From positions 841,332 through 905,331 of the forward strand of contig NW_003101671.1 in the NCBI RefSeq assembly GCF_000003855.2: a stretch of DNA of 64,000 nt, read 5' to 3'. Source of the stretch: Blastomyces gilchristii SLH14081 (taxonomy: Eukaryota > Ascomycota > Eurotiomycetes > Onygenales > Ajellomycetaceae). The position numbers and the translations under genes were made by a program. The notes under the pieces are model-generated. The model did no database searches. It saw nothing but the letters and a program-made list of their open reading frames with translations, and was not told the DNA's origin. This document shows, piece by piece, positions 48,056 to 58,497 of the stretch. Numbering within the stretch: position 1 is the first letter of the stretch; each line of letters starts with the position of its first letter.

Positions 48056-51000
48056 CTATATCTGATTGATTTCCTTCTCTTCATATTCAGATAATTCTGA
48101 TTTAGTCATTTTCTTATAGCTGCTTGAGTTTCTAATAGAAAGTCTATTAAGTATTTAATTCCTGTCTCAGTTGAGAATAAGAATCTCATATTTAATTAAT
48201 TTAGATCATACTTCTCTTTCAATCTGACTCTGAGACTATTGTATAATGCACAGTGTATTACAATATACTCAGAATTCTCATTTACATTGCAGAATGAGCA
48301 TTCTATGAAGTTAAATCTATCATCAAATCTTTGTATATAAGATTTGAAATAGCCATGTTCTAGTTTCAGCTGTATTATAGATGAGAATATTTTCTGTTTA
48401 CATTTAATTGAACAAGATTTCCACTTGAGTTTTGTTTCAAATCTTGAATAATGTATACTCTTCTTTTATTTCTGCTAGCTTTCATTTCACTTATCTAAAC
48501 AAGATTCTTTTATTTTTCTCTTTATAAAAGATCAGAATATAATTTTTTGAATAGATCTGCTTAATTCTACACTCTTTTTTGCAGCTGAATCAGCCAATTC
48601 ATTGTCATGAATATTCATATAAGTAGGAACTCAGTGCAGATAAATTATCAGCTTTGATATTCTTCTCTTTTGAATTTTCAAAACAGAGTTTAAGATCAGT
48701 TCAAGAGTCATTTGATCATTATAAATCTGACTATTTCTAAGTCTTTTTAAAGCAGCTTGACTATCAGAGAATATTCATGTCTCTTTCAAACTATTTCCTC
48801 TTTTATAAGATTTTATTTCAATGAGTTTGAAAGCTTTCACTATTATAAATAGTTCAGTATCAAAGACTTCAGATTCACAGTCTAGATTTCAGAAATCTGA
48901 GATAAAATTGATATTATCTTCAGTATAAGCAATGCCTGTGTCTAATCTATTCAAATTCTCATTTTTTAAGTCATCTGAATAAATCAGAATAGAGTCTTTT
49001 ATATTGATTATAGAAATTCTCTTCAAATACTGTTTATATTCTTTCTCTTTTGATAGTTCATCTATTTATAAGTCTATAAGAGATTCAAGCTTTTCTCTTC
49101 AGAGAGATAACTTCTCATGATCAACTTTTTCAATATTTAAAGAAGAAAATTGATTTTTAATCAGAGAGCATAGTCTGTACAGTTGAGAAGACATTTTCTT
49201 TGAAGAATTATTTTCATTTCAATCAAGAAATCTATTCTAATTCAGTTCATTTCCAGAGTTAATTGATGGAAATGAAGAAGAGACTCTTTCTCTGATTATA
49301 TAATTTAAGCTCATCTTTATAACTCTCAGAGCATAGTTTATACAGGTCTTTTCAAATTTAATAGCAGAAGAAGGAATTGAAGCTTTAATTTTCATTGCTT
49401 TAATAGAAGATGATTTGAATGCTTTCAGAATTCTTCTCAAGACTCTGTTTTACAGACTTTGAAAGAGTTCAGGGAAATTCTCTTGATTATTTCATCAAAG
49501 TTAAACTTCATAATCAGCTACTAATGTAATACAGGCTATATATAACTGTTTCATAGTCTGAAAGAATAGATCTCTCTCTGTATTTAATAGTCTGCTTATG
49601 TTGTTTAATAGTTATTCTGTCTTGACAGTTCTTTGTTAAATATGATATTTAAAATTCAACTTGGAGTTTAATCATACTTCTAAACATTTGATATTTACAC
49701 TGGATTTAATCTCTCTATTTAAAAGAGTTAGAGATAGTTCTTTCTCAATGAATCTAGAAAAGAAATGAATTAACTCAGTTTTATTCATATTAAATTGAAT
49801 TTAATTAATATCTGCTCTATCAAAGATTTTCTTTGCAGCTTCTTCAATCACTTTCAAATTCTCTTTGATAGTTTTTAAGCTGTAGACTAGATCAATATCA
49901 TTCATATAACTCAGAGATCACAGTATTCTCATATTTCTATTTTTGAATAGATATATAGTGTATATTGCAAATAAAATAAGTGAGATTGAGGATTCTTACA
50001 GTACTTCTATTTTTATCTCAGTTTTGTCTTATTTCATTTTATCAAAGAAAAGTTGTATAATTCTTTTAGATATAAAACAGTTAACTCATTTTATTAGAGA
50101 AAGTGACAGTTTTAACATCTTCAATATCTGAATTAACTTTGACTTTGAAACATGATTAAATACTTCTTTTATATCAATAAAAACTGCAGTTAAGACCAGA
50201 TCTTCATACTTTGCTATTTGAATATCATGAATAACTGAGAGAACAGTGTTAATTGCAGAACACTGTTTTCTATCTCTTATTTATTCACTGAATAAAAGAG
50301 AATTACTGATAGAGCTTATAAAAGATAGTTGAGTAGCTATTATCTTTTCTAAAACCTTTTCTAGATAGTTCAATAGAGATATTACTCTATATGACTTAGA
50401 AATTGAAGTTTTTCTATTAGATTTTGTAAGAATCACTTCAGTGACTTCTCTTCAGCATTCAGAATGATATTCATTTTTCAAGAGATTGAAAAAGAGCTCA
50501 AAATATTCATTCTTTAAGTAGAAGTATATATTTTGAATAATCAAGTGATTAATTAAATCAGGCCCTGCAGCAGTCTTAACTGAACTTGAGAAGATAGCTG
50601 ACTCTAATTCATCTTGAGTAAGATCAGGTCATTCCCTGTCATTTTCATCAATATAGTTGAGAAGTGATATATTCTCTTCCTCTGAATCTGAATCTGATGA
50701 GTTTTGAAAGAGAGTTCTTATAAAAGCTTGACATTTTTTCTCAAAAGAGTTTGCTGTATATAATTCATTCTGAAACTCATATTCTAAGGTTGAAAGTTTT
50801 ACTACACTTCTTGTTTTAGTATAGTTAAAAGCTTTAAAAACTTCTTTTTCTTATACTTCTTCAAGAAATTTATTTCAGTAGTCTGTTTTAGCTTTTTTAA
50901 TATCTGAAAAATATTCATTTCTGACAGCTTTGAACTCTTTATCAGAAATTATATCATTCTTTCAATCTCTTCTAGCAGTAGTTAATTATTTTCTTTTAGA

Positions 51001-52160
51001 TATGATATTCTCATTTTATCAAGATTTTAAATACTCAGAAGACTTTCTCTTTGAAATATTGTCTTTAACACTTGCTAGAATAATAGATATAATAAGCTTC
51101 ACTCTATTCTTAAGCATTTCATTTAAGATATCTTGATCAGGATTTCAATACAGCTCACTCTGTCTTTCAGATTTTAACAGTTTTATGCTTTCTTTAACTG
51201 TCTTTCAGTCAGCTTTTTCAAAGATAAACTGATTAGAGAGAAGAGGATTTTCACTTATTTATTTCTCACTCAGTTCAATATCAAATTGAATAATCTCATG
51301 ACCTGATTCTGATATCTCATTTAAATTAATAAATCAGTTTATAAGTCTTTTTTCTATTAGATTTTATGATATGAAGATTAGATCTATAATAGATTTCTAT
51401 TTCATATCTTTTCTAAAGAATGTTTATTGATCAGACTTGTTAACTAAATCTATTGAATACTTAAAGGTTTATTTAATCAGATTATCAGCTCTTACTGCTC
51501 TTTTACATTCTGAATTTTATCAGAGATAATGTGCATTGAAATCTTCTGCAATTATAGAGTTTCTTGATAAAGTTATGTTCAGAAATTCTCTATTAATTAT
51601 TCAGATGTTATTATTTTTCTTCAATAACTTTTTATTATAGATATTTATGAGCTGTATAGTATTAAACTCATTCTCTTTATCTATAATATCACTCATTAGA
51701 ATATCAGAGTCAGATATAATATCAATCTTAGATTAAATTGATATCTTGATCTCTTTCTTTCATAGATTACTACTCTTGACTTTATCTCAGACTTTTGAGG
51801 TAAAAAGCAGTAGTAGCTTGAATGAGAAATGACATATTTTTACTCAGCATCAAAAATCAGCTTCTGAAGCAGTATAAAATTAACTTTTTATTCAAATGCA
51901 ATTTGAAGATAAGAATAAATACAATTTGAGTTTCTATTCACATTATTTTGAATAAATATGATTTTTGAAGAGTTTTTAAACTTTTTTTGTTGTTTTTATT
52001 ATATATTTATACTAAAAGAGAGTAGAGTAGCATTTAATCACTATCATTAGATAGTAGATTATAACTATTCTGAAAAGTAGAAATCTCAACTGCTTGTATT
52101 ATATCTAGTTTATTATCAGAGTTATTTCTCAATTCTCTAATCTTAACAGAAGTTTGAGAA
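48056..52160 (-). pseudogene. LINE ORF2: endonuclease, reverse transcriptase, RNase H
   Basis: A continuous but stop-ridden frame. The endonuclease part has SIIAEDFNAHYL (normally GDFNAHH). The RT part has AAGPDLINHLII, SKSYRVISLLNYLEKVLEKII, AVFIDIKEVFNHV and SYMNDIDLVYS. RNase H reads ILIYSDDLKNENLNRLDTGIAYTE..., then ...FDTELFIIVKAFKLI and NELADSAAK. The order and motifs are those of Tad1-clade LINEs. The start of ORF2 is not certain. Confidence 0.8.
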
Positions 52161-52199
52161 TTCAAATTCTATTTACATTTAGCTGAAGAATTGAAGTTT

Positions 52200-53635
52200 G
52201 AAGATTTAGATAGTTAAGAGTTTCTTCTTTTTAAGCTTACAGTTGTGAGTTTACTGACTTAACTATTCTCTTCAGTTCTAGATTTGTTTTGAGCTTCATC
52301 TTTTCTTCAGTTCTTTTGAGTTCTTGAAGTAAACATACATTCTTTTGAGCTAGATGCATGTTTTTCTTTACAATTAGAGTATTTAAGCAGAGTATGTTAA
52401 CATATTTCATCTCTTTTTGAGCATGTTTTATATTTATACTCACTAGTTTTGTGATCTCTGATACAGAATACATATTTTAAGTCTCTGAAATAGAAGATTG
52501 CAAAGTGTTCATATCTTTGACAGTTTGAACACTGTGTTTGAGCTTTGAGATTCATTCTTGAGTCTTTGTATTCATGAACTCTCATTTTCAAATCTGTTAC
52601 TCTTACTTCAGAGATCTTTGACTGTTCAAGTATCTTTATATATACTAGAATAGAGGCATTTCTTCTGCTTTGTCTGAACTTAATTGAATTTAGTCATACA
52701 GGCTCTTTTCTCAGTTGAATAGAGTTGTATTCTTCTAATTCATTTTTAAGAAGTAGTATTTCTTCTTCACAGTCAAAAATTTCAACTGAAATATTATAAA
52801 GAATGAATTTATCTCACTTTTCATCTCTCTCAGATAGAATTATTATATTTAACAAAGATTCTACTGCTGATTTTCAGAGATTCTCATTCTGAATAAGGAA
52901 TTCTGTACTGAATTCAGGCATTGTAGTTAGAATGATAGAGTTTTCAAAGAAGAATGACTCAATTGAAGCTATAACTGATTTTTGAACTTCAATATCAGTT
53001 ATTAACTGAGAAAAGAACTGCTGATTAATTTCATTTCTGATTCTAAAAATGAGATTTGAGTTTAGCTTATTTCTTTGCAAGATGTCCTGATTTGAGACTT
53101 TGAGAATAAGTCTTCTATTTCTGGAGATTTGAAAGTTTTTCTTCTTTTATATTTTTTTCTTCACTTTTCTATCAATAGAAGTATGAGCATTATTCTTCTC
53201 AGTTTTCTCAGAATTTTAAGCATGTTTTGAGATAGCAGATTTAGAGATAGCAGATTCAGCTGCTTGAGCATATGTTTTCTTCTGATTCAAAGAAGAAGAA
53301 GAAGTAGAAAAGAAGAAAGAAGAGCAAGATAAGAAGTCAGTGATTGTACTAGGAATTTTCAATGTTTTTTAAACTGTGTTTGAAATCCCAAGTTTGAACT
53401 TGATCATCTCCTGTAGTTGTCTAGTCTGAGTATGAAGAATTAACAGCACTTCTTCATTTATCTCACTCAGACACTGTTTTTCAAGAATCTTGCTTACTTT
53501 TTCAAGTTTCTGTATTTCAAGAACTTGTTATTTCTCTATTTCTTCTTTCTTTCTTCTCTTCAGAATTTCAATCTCAGAAATAGTATTTGAGAAAGCATCT
53601 TTTTTCATATTAACTGAGTGTATTTTTGAACTCAT
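52200..53635 (-). pseudogene. LINE ORF1: gag-like with CCHC knuckles
   Basis: Starts MSSKIHSVNMKKDAFS at 53,635, runs through a Lys/Glu-rich coiled-coil-like segment with a Gln-to-stop change, then a central region (53,080-52,740). It ends in consecutive zinc knuckles (QCSNCQRYEHFAIFYF; FCIRDHKTSEYKYKTC), where Gly-His has become Glu-His and Cys has become Tyr. ORF1 proteins of this type coat LINE RNA. Confidence 0.7.
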
Positions 53636-54626
53636 TATTCTCACTCAATGAAAAGTTGATCAGACTGTTTCAATTGAGATATATATTAAAATCTTTTGAA
53701 AAGTTGATCAGACTGTTTCAAAAGAAGAATAAAAGACTTTTATATATAAAATATCTGATTTTTTTTCACACTAGTTCAGTAACTAGATTAGATTTTTGAA
53801 GAGAATCTAATAAACTAAAATTGATTTTTGAGATAAATCAATAAAATCTTTACAAACTCTTTCTTAGAATACAGTGAGAAAAAGTATAATATCAATTAAT
53901 AATAAATCAGATAATATAACAGTTTTTAAGAGAAAAACTGATAAAAAATAAATCAATCTTTTGCAGAGAAATTGATTAAAACTATTCAATTTTATTTTAA
54001 ATCATTCAATTCTTCTCACACAACAAGTGTGCAGACTCAAATCAGTTAATAAAGAGTGTAAAAAAGAATTCAGTATTAATGAGCAGCTCTTCAGTCACTG
54101 AAAAAGTAATCTACTTAAAAGAATATGAAATTATGATAGAAAACAGCTCTGTTCTTAATTCTTTGTAAGAATATGTATAAAATCCAGAGAAAAACATCTT
54201 ACTTTTTTAAGAGAAGTAAAAAACTATTTCTAAGATCTTTTTTTTTTTTTGCATTAACTGCTGTAGAAGAATGAGATAGAAACTGCTAAGATATATACTA
54301 CTGTATACTCTCTATCAAGACTTTCTCTCTTCAGAGTCTTGATATTATAGAGAATATAAGTCTGTTTTTATATAATAATATAAATATTATCAGCAGAATG
54401 TAGAGAAACTGATTATTTATATCTCAAAATAGAAGACTTTGTCAATGATTATATTAATATAGAGTTAATTCTTAAATTCAATAGAAATCTAGTGTTGCTG
54501 TTCTCAATCTCTTACAGAATCTAGTAAATATTGAGATATTAAAACTAGATTTAATATATCTTACTGTGCAGGGATCAAAGACTCAGTCAGATCTTGAGAT
54601 ATACTGATTTTATAGTTGTTATATCT

Positions 54627-54935
54627 GCTGATTATGTATTAAATACAGTTGCTGAGGTATCTTTTTGTACTTTTATGCCAGGGATGGGCCAGATTGAGAG
54701 AGGTGATACAAGGATGAGACTTGGTGTTGATATCTAGATACACTGAAGACAGACCGCAGAGGTTGCACTTCAGAAGTGACTGTTGATTATATACTTGATA
54801 TTATCACTGAGGTATCTTTTTGTATTTTTCTGCCGGGGATGGGCCAGATTGAGAAGGGCGGTACAAGGGTGAGACTTGGTGTTGATGTTTTGAAACATCA
54901 AAGATGAACAGGGTTTTCACAGAGATTGCTTCTCA
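54627..54935 (-). repeat. 155-bp tandem units in LINE leader
   Basis: Two units with start-to-start distance of 155 bp (CTGAGGTATCTTTTTGTA at 54,652 and 54,807). Both contain GGGATGGGCCAGATTGAGA and GAGACTTGGTGTTGAT. A possible third, poorer unit precedes them near 54,570. They sit upstream of ORF1, where some LINEs carry promoter monomers. Confidence 0.65.
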
Positions 54936-55564
54936 GATATCTTCACAATTACAGATTAGAAATCTTCCAAAATCGAGAAGATTGATGCATATGGCTAGGT
55001 CTCTTCACCTTACAATTTGTATGGCAATCTGGCCCGGGGTTGTGGTGTGGTAGGGGAGAATGGGGGATACTCCCACACAGGAGTTTCGAACAACATCTGA
55101 TTCACATTTGGCTGGATAACTCCACCACCACACGGGGTATGCGGTCGGCGATGGGGTCAAAATGCTTGTATGATCGAGGGCTTTTCAATGGATCTATCGG
55201 CGGGTTCTTATTCGAAAAATCGAGCGAGTTCGTGGTGGAGCGGTTGGTTGATGTCATAGTAATCATGAAACAAGACTAAGAAGATTAAATCAATGTTCAC
55301 TGAGATTCTGCCAAGCAATATAAGATAGAAGACTTGATGTGATTGAATCTTAAGAATATACAGATCATACATTCATCTTGTACACTAGATTATCATCATG
55401 TCAAGTATAAAGTGATAGAAGTTCTAGATAGTCACAACTACTGTCTTAACACATTATCAGAAATTCATAATGTCTTTCATACAAGCTTACTTCATCACAC
55501 TGTCATCAATTCATTCTCTTCTCAACTAATTTTCAACTGGCAGCTGCCAGGGATCATAGAAGAG

Positions 55565-55690
55565 AATAATGAACTTGAATAAGAGATTAAAGATATTCTT
55601 GATAAGAGACTCTGCAGCCGCAGCTGATAATATCTTGTAAAATGAATCAGCTATAATCATCTGATCTGAACTCTGAGTTTCATGTTATCT
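55565..55690 (+). pseudogene. chromodomain at chromovirus integrase C-terminus
   Basis: Reads ELE, stop, EIKDILDKR, then YLVK before stops, matching the EYEVE.ILD...YLVKW pattern of chromovirus integrases. Such domains direct integration to methylated heterochromatin (known for the family). RIP has removed the key Trp. Confidence 0.7.
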
Positions 55691-55749
55691 GAGATCACAG
55701 CCCTTGACTGATGAGAACTACACACAATCAGAGAAGAGAGAGACTAATA

Positions 55750-56040
55750 TGACAGACTACATCTGATCATTATATAGACTATTTCATTACACTTTATAGA
55801 TTTCACTGAAAGCTCTGATTCTTAGTCATTCTCAATCACTGATTCTCAGCTGAAAAACTTATAGAATTTCTATTCTTTCACTCTGAAGCTTCACTACATA
55901 CATCACTGTATATGTGTATAAATATTCACTCTGATCACTGATTCTCACACTTTCTCTTTCTTTCCTTCTTTAATGTTTTTCACTTTGTTATATAAGATCT
56001 ATAAATATTATACTGATCTATTCAGTGTAGACCTCTTACA
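55750..56040 (+). repeat. chromovirus 3' LTR
   Basis: Begins TGACAGACTACATCTGATC, ends CCTCTTACA, and is followed by the CTTTT duplication. Same length as the 5' LTR within two bases. Confidence 0.9.
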
Positions 56041-56045
56041 CTTTT

Positions 56046-56580
56046 TCAGAATTTAAAATTACTGATATTAATACTGATACTCTATAAGCTTGTTTATAAT
56101 TAAACTGCTATAACTCACAGCATCTGTCTACAATATCTTATAACTAATAGAAAAGACAGTTAAAATTATCTCATATTATTAGAATATTATAGTAAAATAG
56201 TTAAAAAATAAAGATCTTTATAGAGACTTAAATTCAGAGTTCTAATATTTTAACTTATTAATAATACAGTACTTCTACAAAGTAGTAAAATATACTATAT
56301 TCAGTACTTTTCAAAGCAGAGATATTTAATGATAATCAATATTATACTATCTTACTTAAATAAAAGCTGAAATATCTTATTAATACTTTTTTCTTTATAA
56401 AATTTAATCATGATTCTGATCTAAATATTATTAACTTTCAGACTACTTTTAAGATTACTTAGATTAATATATCAATTTGATTTAATCTACTTACTTCTGT
56501 TCTAAAAAATAAATATATCAATTAAATGAATAAAGTATTACCATATTCATATATTATGCACTGAAGTATACAGACTTGTT
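56046..56580. other. AT-rich spacer, unassigned
   Basis: RIP-type AT-rich sequence without a readable protein. Before the chromovirus arrived it was continuous with 42,697-42,759. Confidence 0.4.
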
Positions 56581-57559
56581 GACCTGGTGGCGTAGTGATT
56601 AACTACGCTATTATAAAGCCTCAATTAACAGCCTTTTCCTCAGAGAATGAATATTAAGAGAGAGTAGATTTGAACTCTGTAAGAGTTATCTTAATCACAG
56701 CTTTCACTGTTAAGTTATAAAACAGTATCAGAGACTCTCAGATACACTATAACAAATTATCATCAAGCTTAAGATATTTATCTCAGAGATTCTCAGATAC
56801 TAATTCTCACTAATCTTAGAGTTAATAGCTTCTCAGACACTTTTTATTAGATTAATACTAGAGTTACTGAAATCTAGAATACTTATAGAATAGTAAATCA
56901 TTATTAAGCTTAACTGATCAGATCTCATCTCTCTTACTCTAGACACTCACTTCTGAGAAATTGATATTTAAAAACTATTTAATTAGAACATCTCAGATTT
57001 AGTAAGAATCTAGATAAGATAAGATCTAGATACTCTTAATAGATAATTAGTATAAGTAAGATTATAATGATCAATTGATTAATGAAAATACTGAGATTAA
57101 TAGCTGAAAGATTAGAAACTTAACTAGAATTAAATAACTCTGATATTATTCTTAGTGAGAATCTCACTTATAAATAAGCTAGTTATAGAAGCTAGCTAAG
57201 CAGTGACTCTTTAGAGAAAATGATAATTTCTGAAGCAGATCTGAGAGAACAGAGGCAGTGATCAGTTATATAAAGTGTTAAAATATATATATAGCTTAAA
57301 ATGTAAACTGTAGAGATCTTATTCTATAGATTATTTTATGATAGTTTCTCTTTACTTTACTTATTCTTTTCTGTTCTTTTCTATTTACTTACTTAATGTA
57401 TCTATCTTTAAGACTTTGTTCTCTTTTCCTTTATCATAATATTTTCAAATAATTTCAAATTATTAGAAGATATTATAATACTGTAATTTATAAAAAGTTT
57501 TTATATTCTGAGCTGAAATTTTCTGATTTTACATATCTGAAATTGATAAATGTATAATA
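56581..57559 (+). mobile_element. tRNA-headed long SINE, copy 1 (3' truncated)
   Basis: Matches 58,864-59,832 from the first base (GACCTGGTGGCGTAGTGATTAAC) but lacks the last ~116 bp, including the hairpin and (AAT)n. The A-box is GGCGTAGTGATTAAC and the B-box is mutated (GATTTGAACTC). It is more RIP-damaged than copy 2. No target duplication was found, consistent with loss of the 3' end. Confidence 0.75.
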
Positions 57560-57974
57560 TAATCAGTCACTTAACACCTGCTTACACTCAACGCCCGTCA
57601 TTTCATCATCACAATGACGAAATATTTTCAATGATATCTTAATAACACAATTAGATTTTAAGATGATATATTATATAATGAAAATATATATAGAAAATTA
57701 CATATAAAAATATACAGCTAATTCTGTAAATGTTTATTAAGTTTAATAACTTATTCAGAATGTGAAATCTTGAATAAAGACAGATTCAGTGAGTAAGCAG
57801 TTATTAAATCAGTAGAGATTGTAATATCATCAGATTTCTTCAGTAGTGAATCTATGAATACTCTGACAGAGCTCTGAAAATATAATTTAGTCACTCTTTA
57901 TAAAATTGAGAATTCACTTTTCTAATTAGAAAGATGATTTTTGAATTCTTCAATCTTTTTCTTATTCAACTGTA
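57560..57974. other. AT-rich spacer, unassigned
   Basis: RIP-type sequence, except for a small patch at about 57,590-57,620 that keeps CG pairs. It may be the far end of the pogo element that continues after the MITE, but I could not show this. Confidence 0.35.
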
Positions 57975-58497
57975 ATTACTGCTAGACTGACCGTGTGACC
58001 GTGTCTGAGACCAGGACCAGATTTTTTGATAGTCTTATTATCAATTTAACTAATCTTATTACACAGTTTTAACATTAGATAGTAGTTCTATACTGTTTCA
58101 GTGAGACTTACTGTCTACTCTTATCACATTTTTCAAATGAGATCATGATTTTCACTTCTCAATTTAAATTATTTTTATTACTTTAAATGACTTTAAATCT
58201 CATTTAAATGTTACCAAAAAGTGTTACTTTTTAAAAAATTAAAAATAGTCTAAAAAAAACCTTAAAATGTCTAAAAATAGTAACTTTATGCTAAGAATGG
58301 GACTAAATAAGATCAAATGAGATCACTTTCTCATTTTTTTCAAGTCATGATTTCATTTTAAGATCTGATATATAGTCACTTTGCATGTTTTTTTTGATGA
58401 CTAGTCTCAGCAGAATTCACACCAAGAAATATATGAGATCAGACCAAATGAAATCAAATATAAAATTCATGATTCCGGCGGCCAGTCTAATTACTGC
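57975..58497. mobile_element. hAT-like MITE copy 2 with 8-bp target duplication
   Basis: The 507-bp element at 57,983-58,489 has the same ends as copy 1 (TAGACTGACCG and CGGCCAGTCTA) and is flanked by ATTACTGC on both sides (57,975-57,982 and 58,490-58,497). Compared with copy 1 it has many C-to-T and G-to-A changes, so it has been through more RIP. Confidence 0.85.

Larger units (their letters stand above)
47673..55266 (-). mobile_element. Tad1-like LINE, apparently full length, 13-bp target duplication
   Basis: The 7,568-bp non-LTR element at 47,686-55,253 lies on the minus strand inside the chromovirus. TCATAGTAATCAT is duplicated on both sides (47,673-47,685 and 55,254-55,266). From 5' to 3' it has a ~1.6-kb leader with 155-bp tandem units, ORF1 from 53,635 with CCHC knuckles (52,397-52,591), and ORF2. 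ORF2 shows an endonuclease (EDFNAHY near 51,540), RT (YMND at 49,908-49,897), RNase H (YSDD...DTELF), a CCHC-like end (CSFCNVNENSEYIVIHC) and a stop near 48,056. It closes with a 370-bp 3' tail with a hairpin and an (AAT)n terminus. ORFs are broken by RIP, and YADD-type Asp has become Asn. RIP fades out upstream of about 55,000. Confidence 0.9.
42760..56045 (+). mobile_element. gypsy chromovirus with LTRs and CTTTT duplication, LINE-split
   Basis: A complete but dead Ty3/gypsy element. LTRs of 293 and 291 bp (42,765-43,057 and 55,750-56,040) start TG and end TACA, and the 5-mer CTTTT is duplicated outside (42,760-42,764 and 56,041-56,045). Reading plus: gag with a CCHC knuckle (44,304-44,345, His changed to Tyr); a protease whose DSG is DSS (44,627-44,635); RT (YLDN at 45,698-45,709); RNase H about 46,090-46,400; and the zinc site and integrase from 46,860 to the LINE insertion. 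After the LINE the integrase C-terminus continues (55,267 onward) and ends in a chromodomain (about 55,565-55,690, EIKDILD...YLVK). Without the LINE the element is about 5.7 kb. Confidence 0.92.

Noticed and set aside
55040..55279. 79-codon ORF in GC-richer sequence next to the chromovirus
   Set aside because: It lies inside the LINE leader, bounded by the LINE target duplication, and runs antisense to the element.
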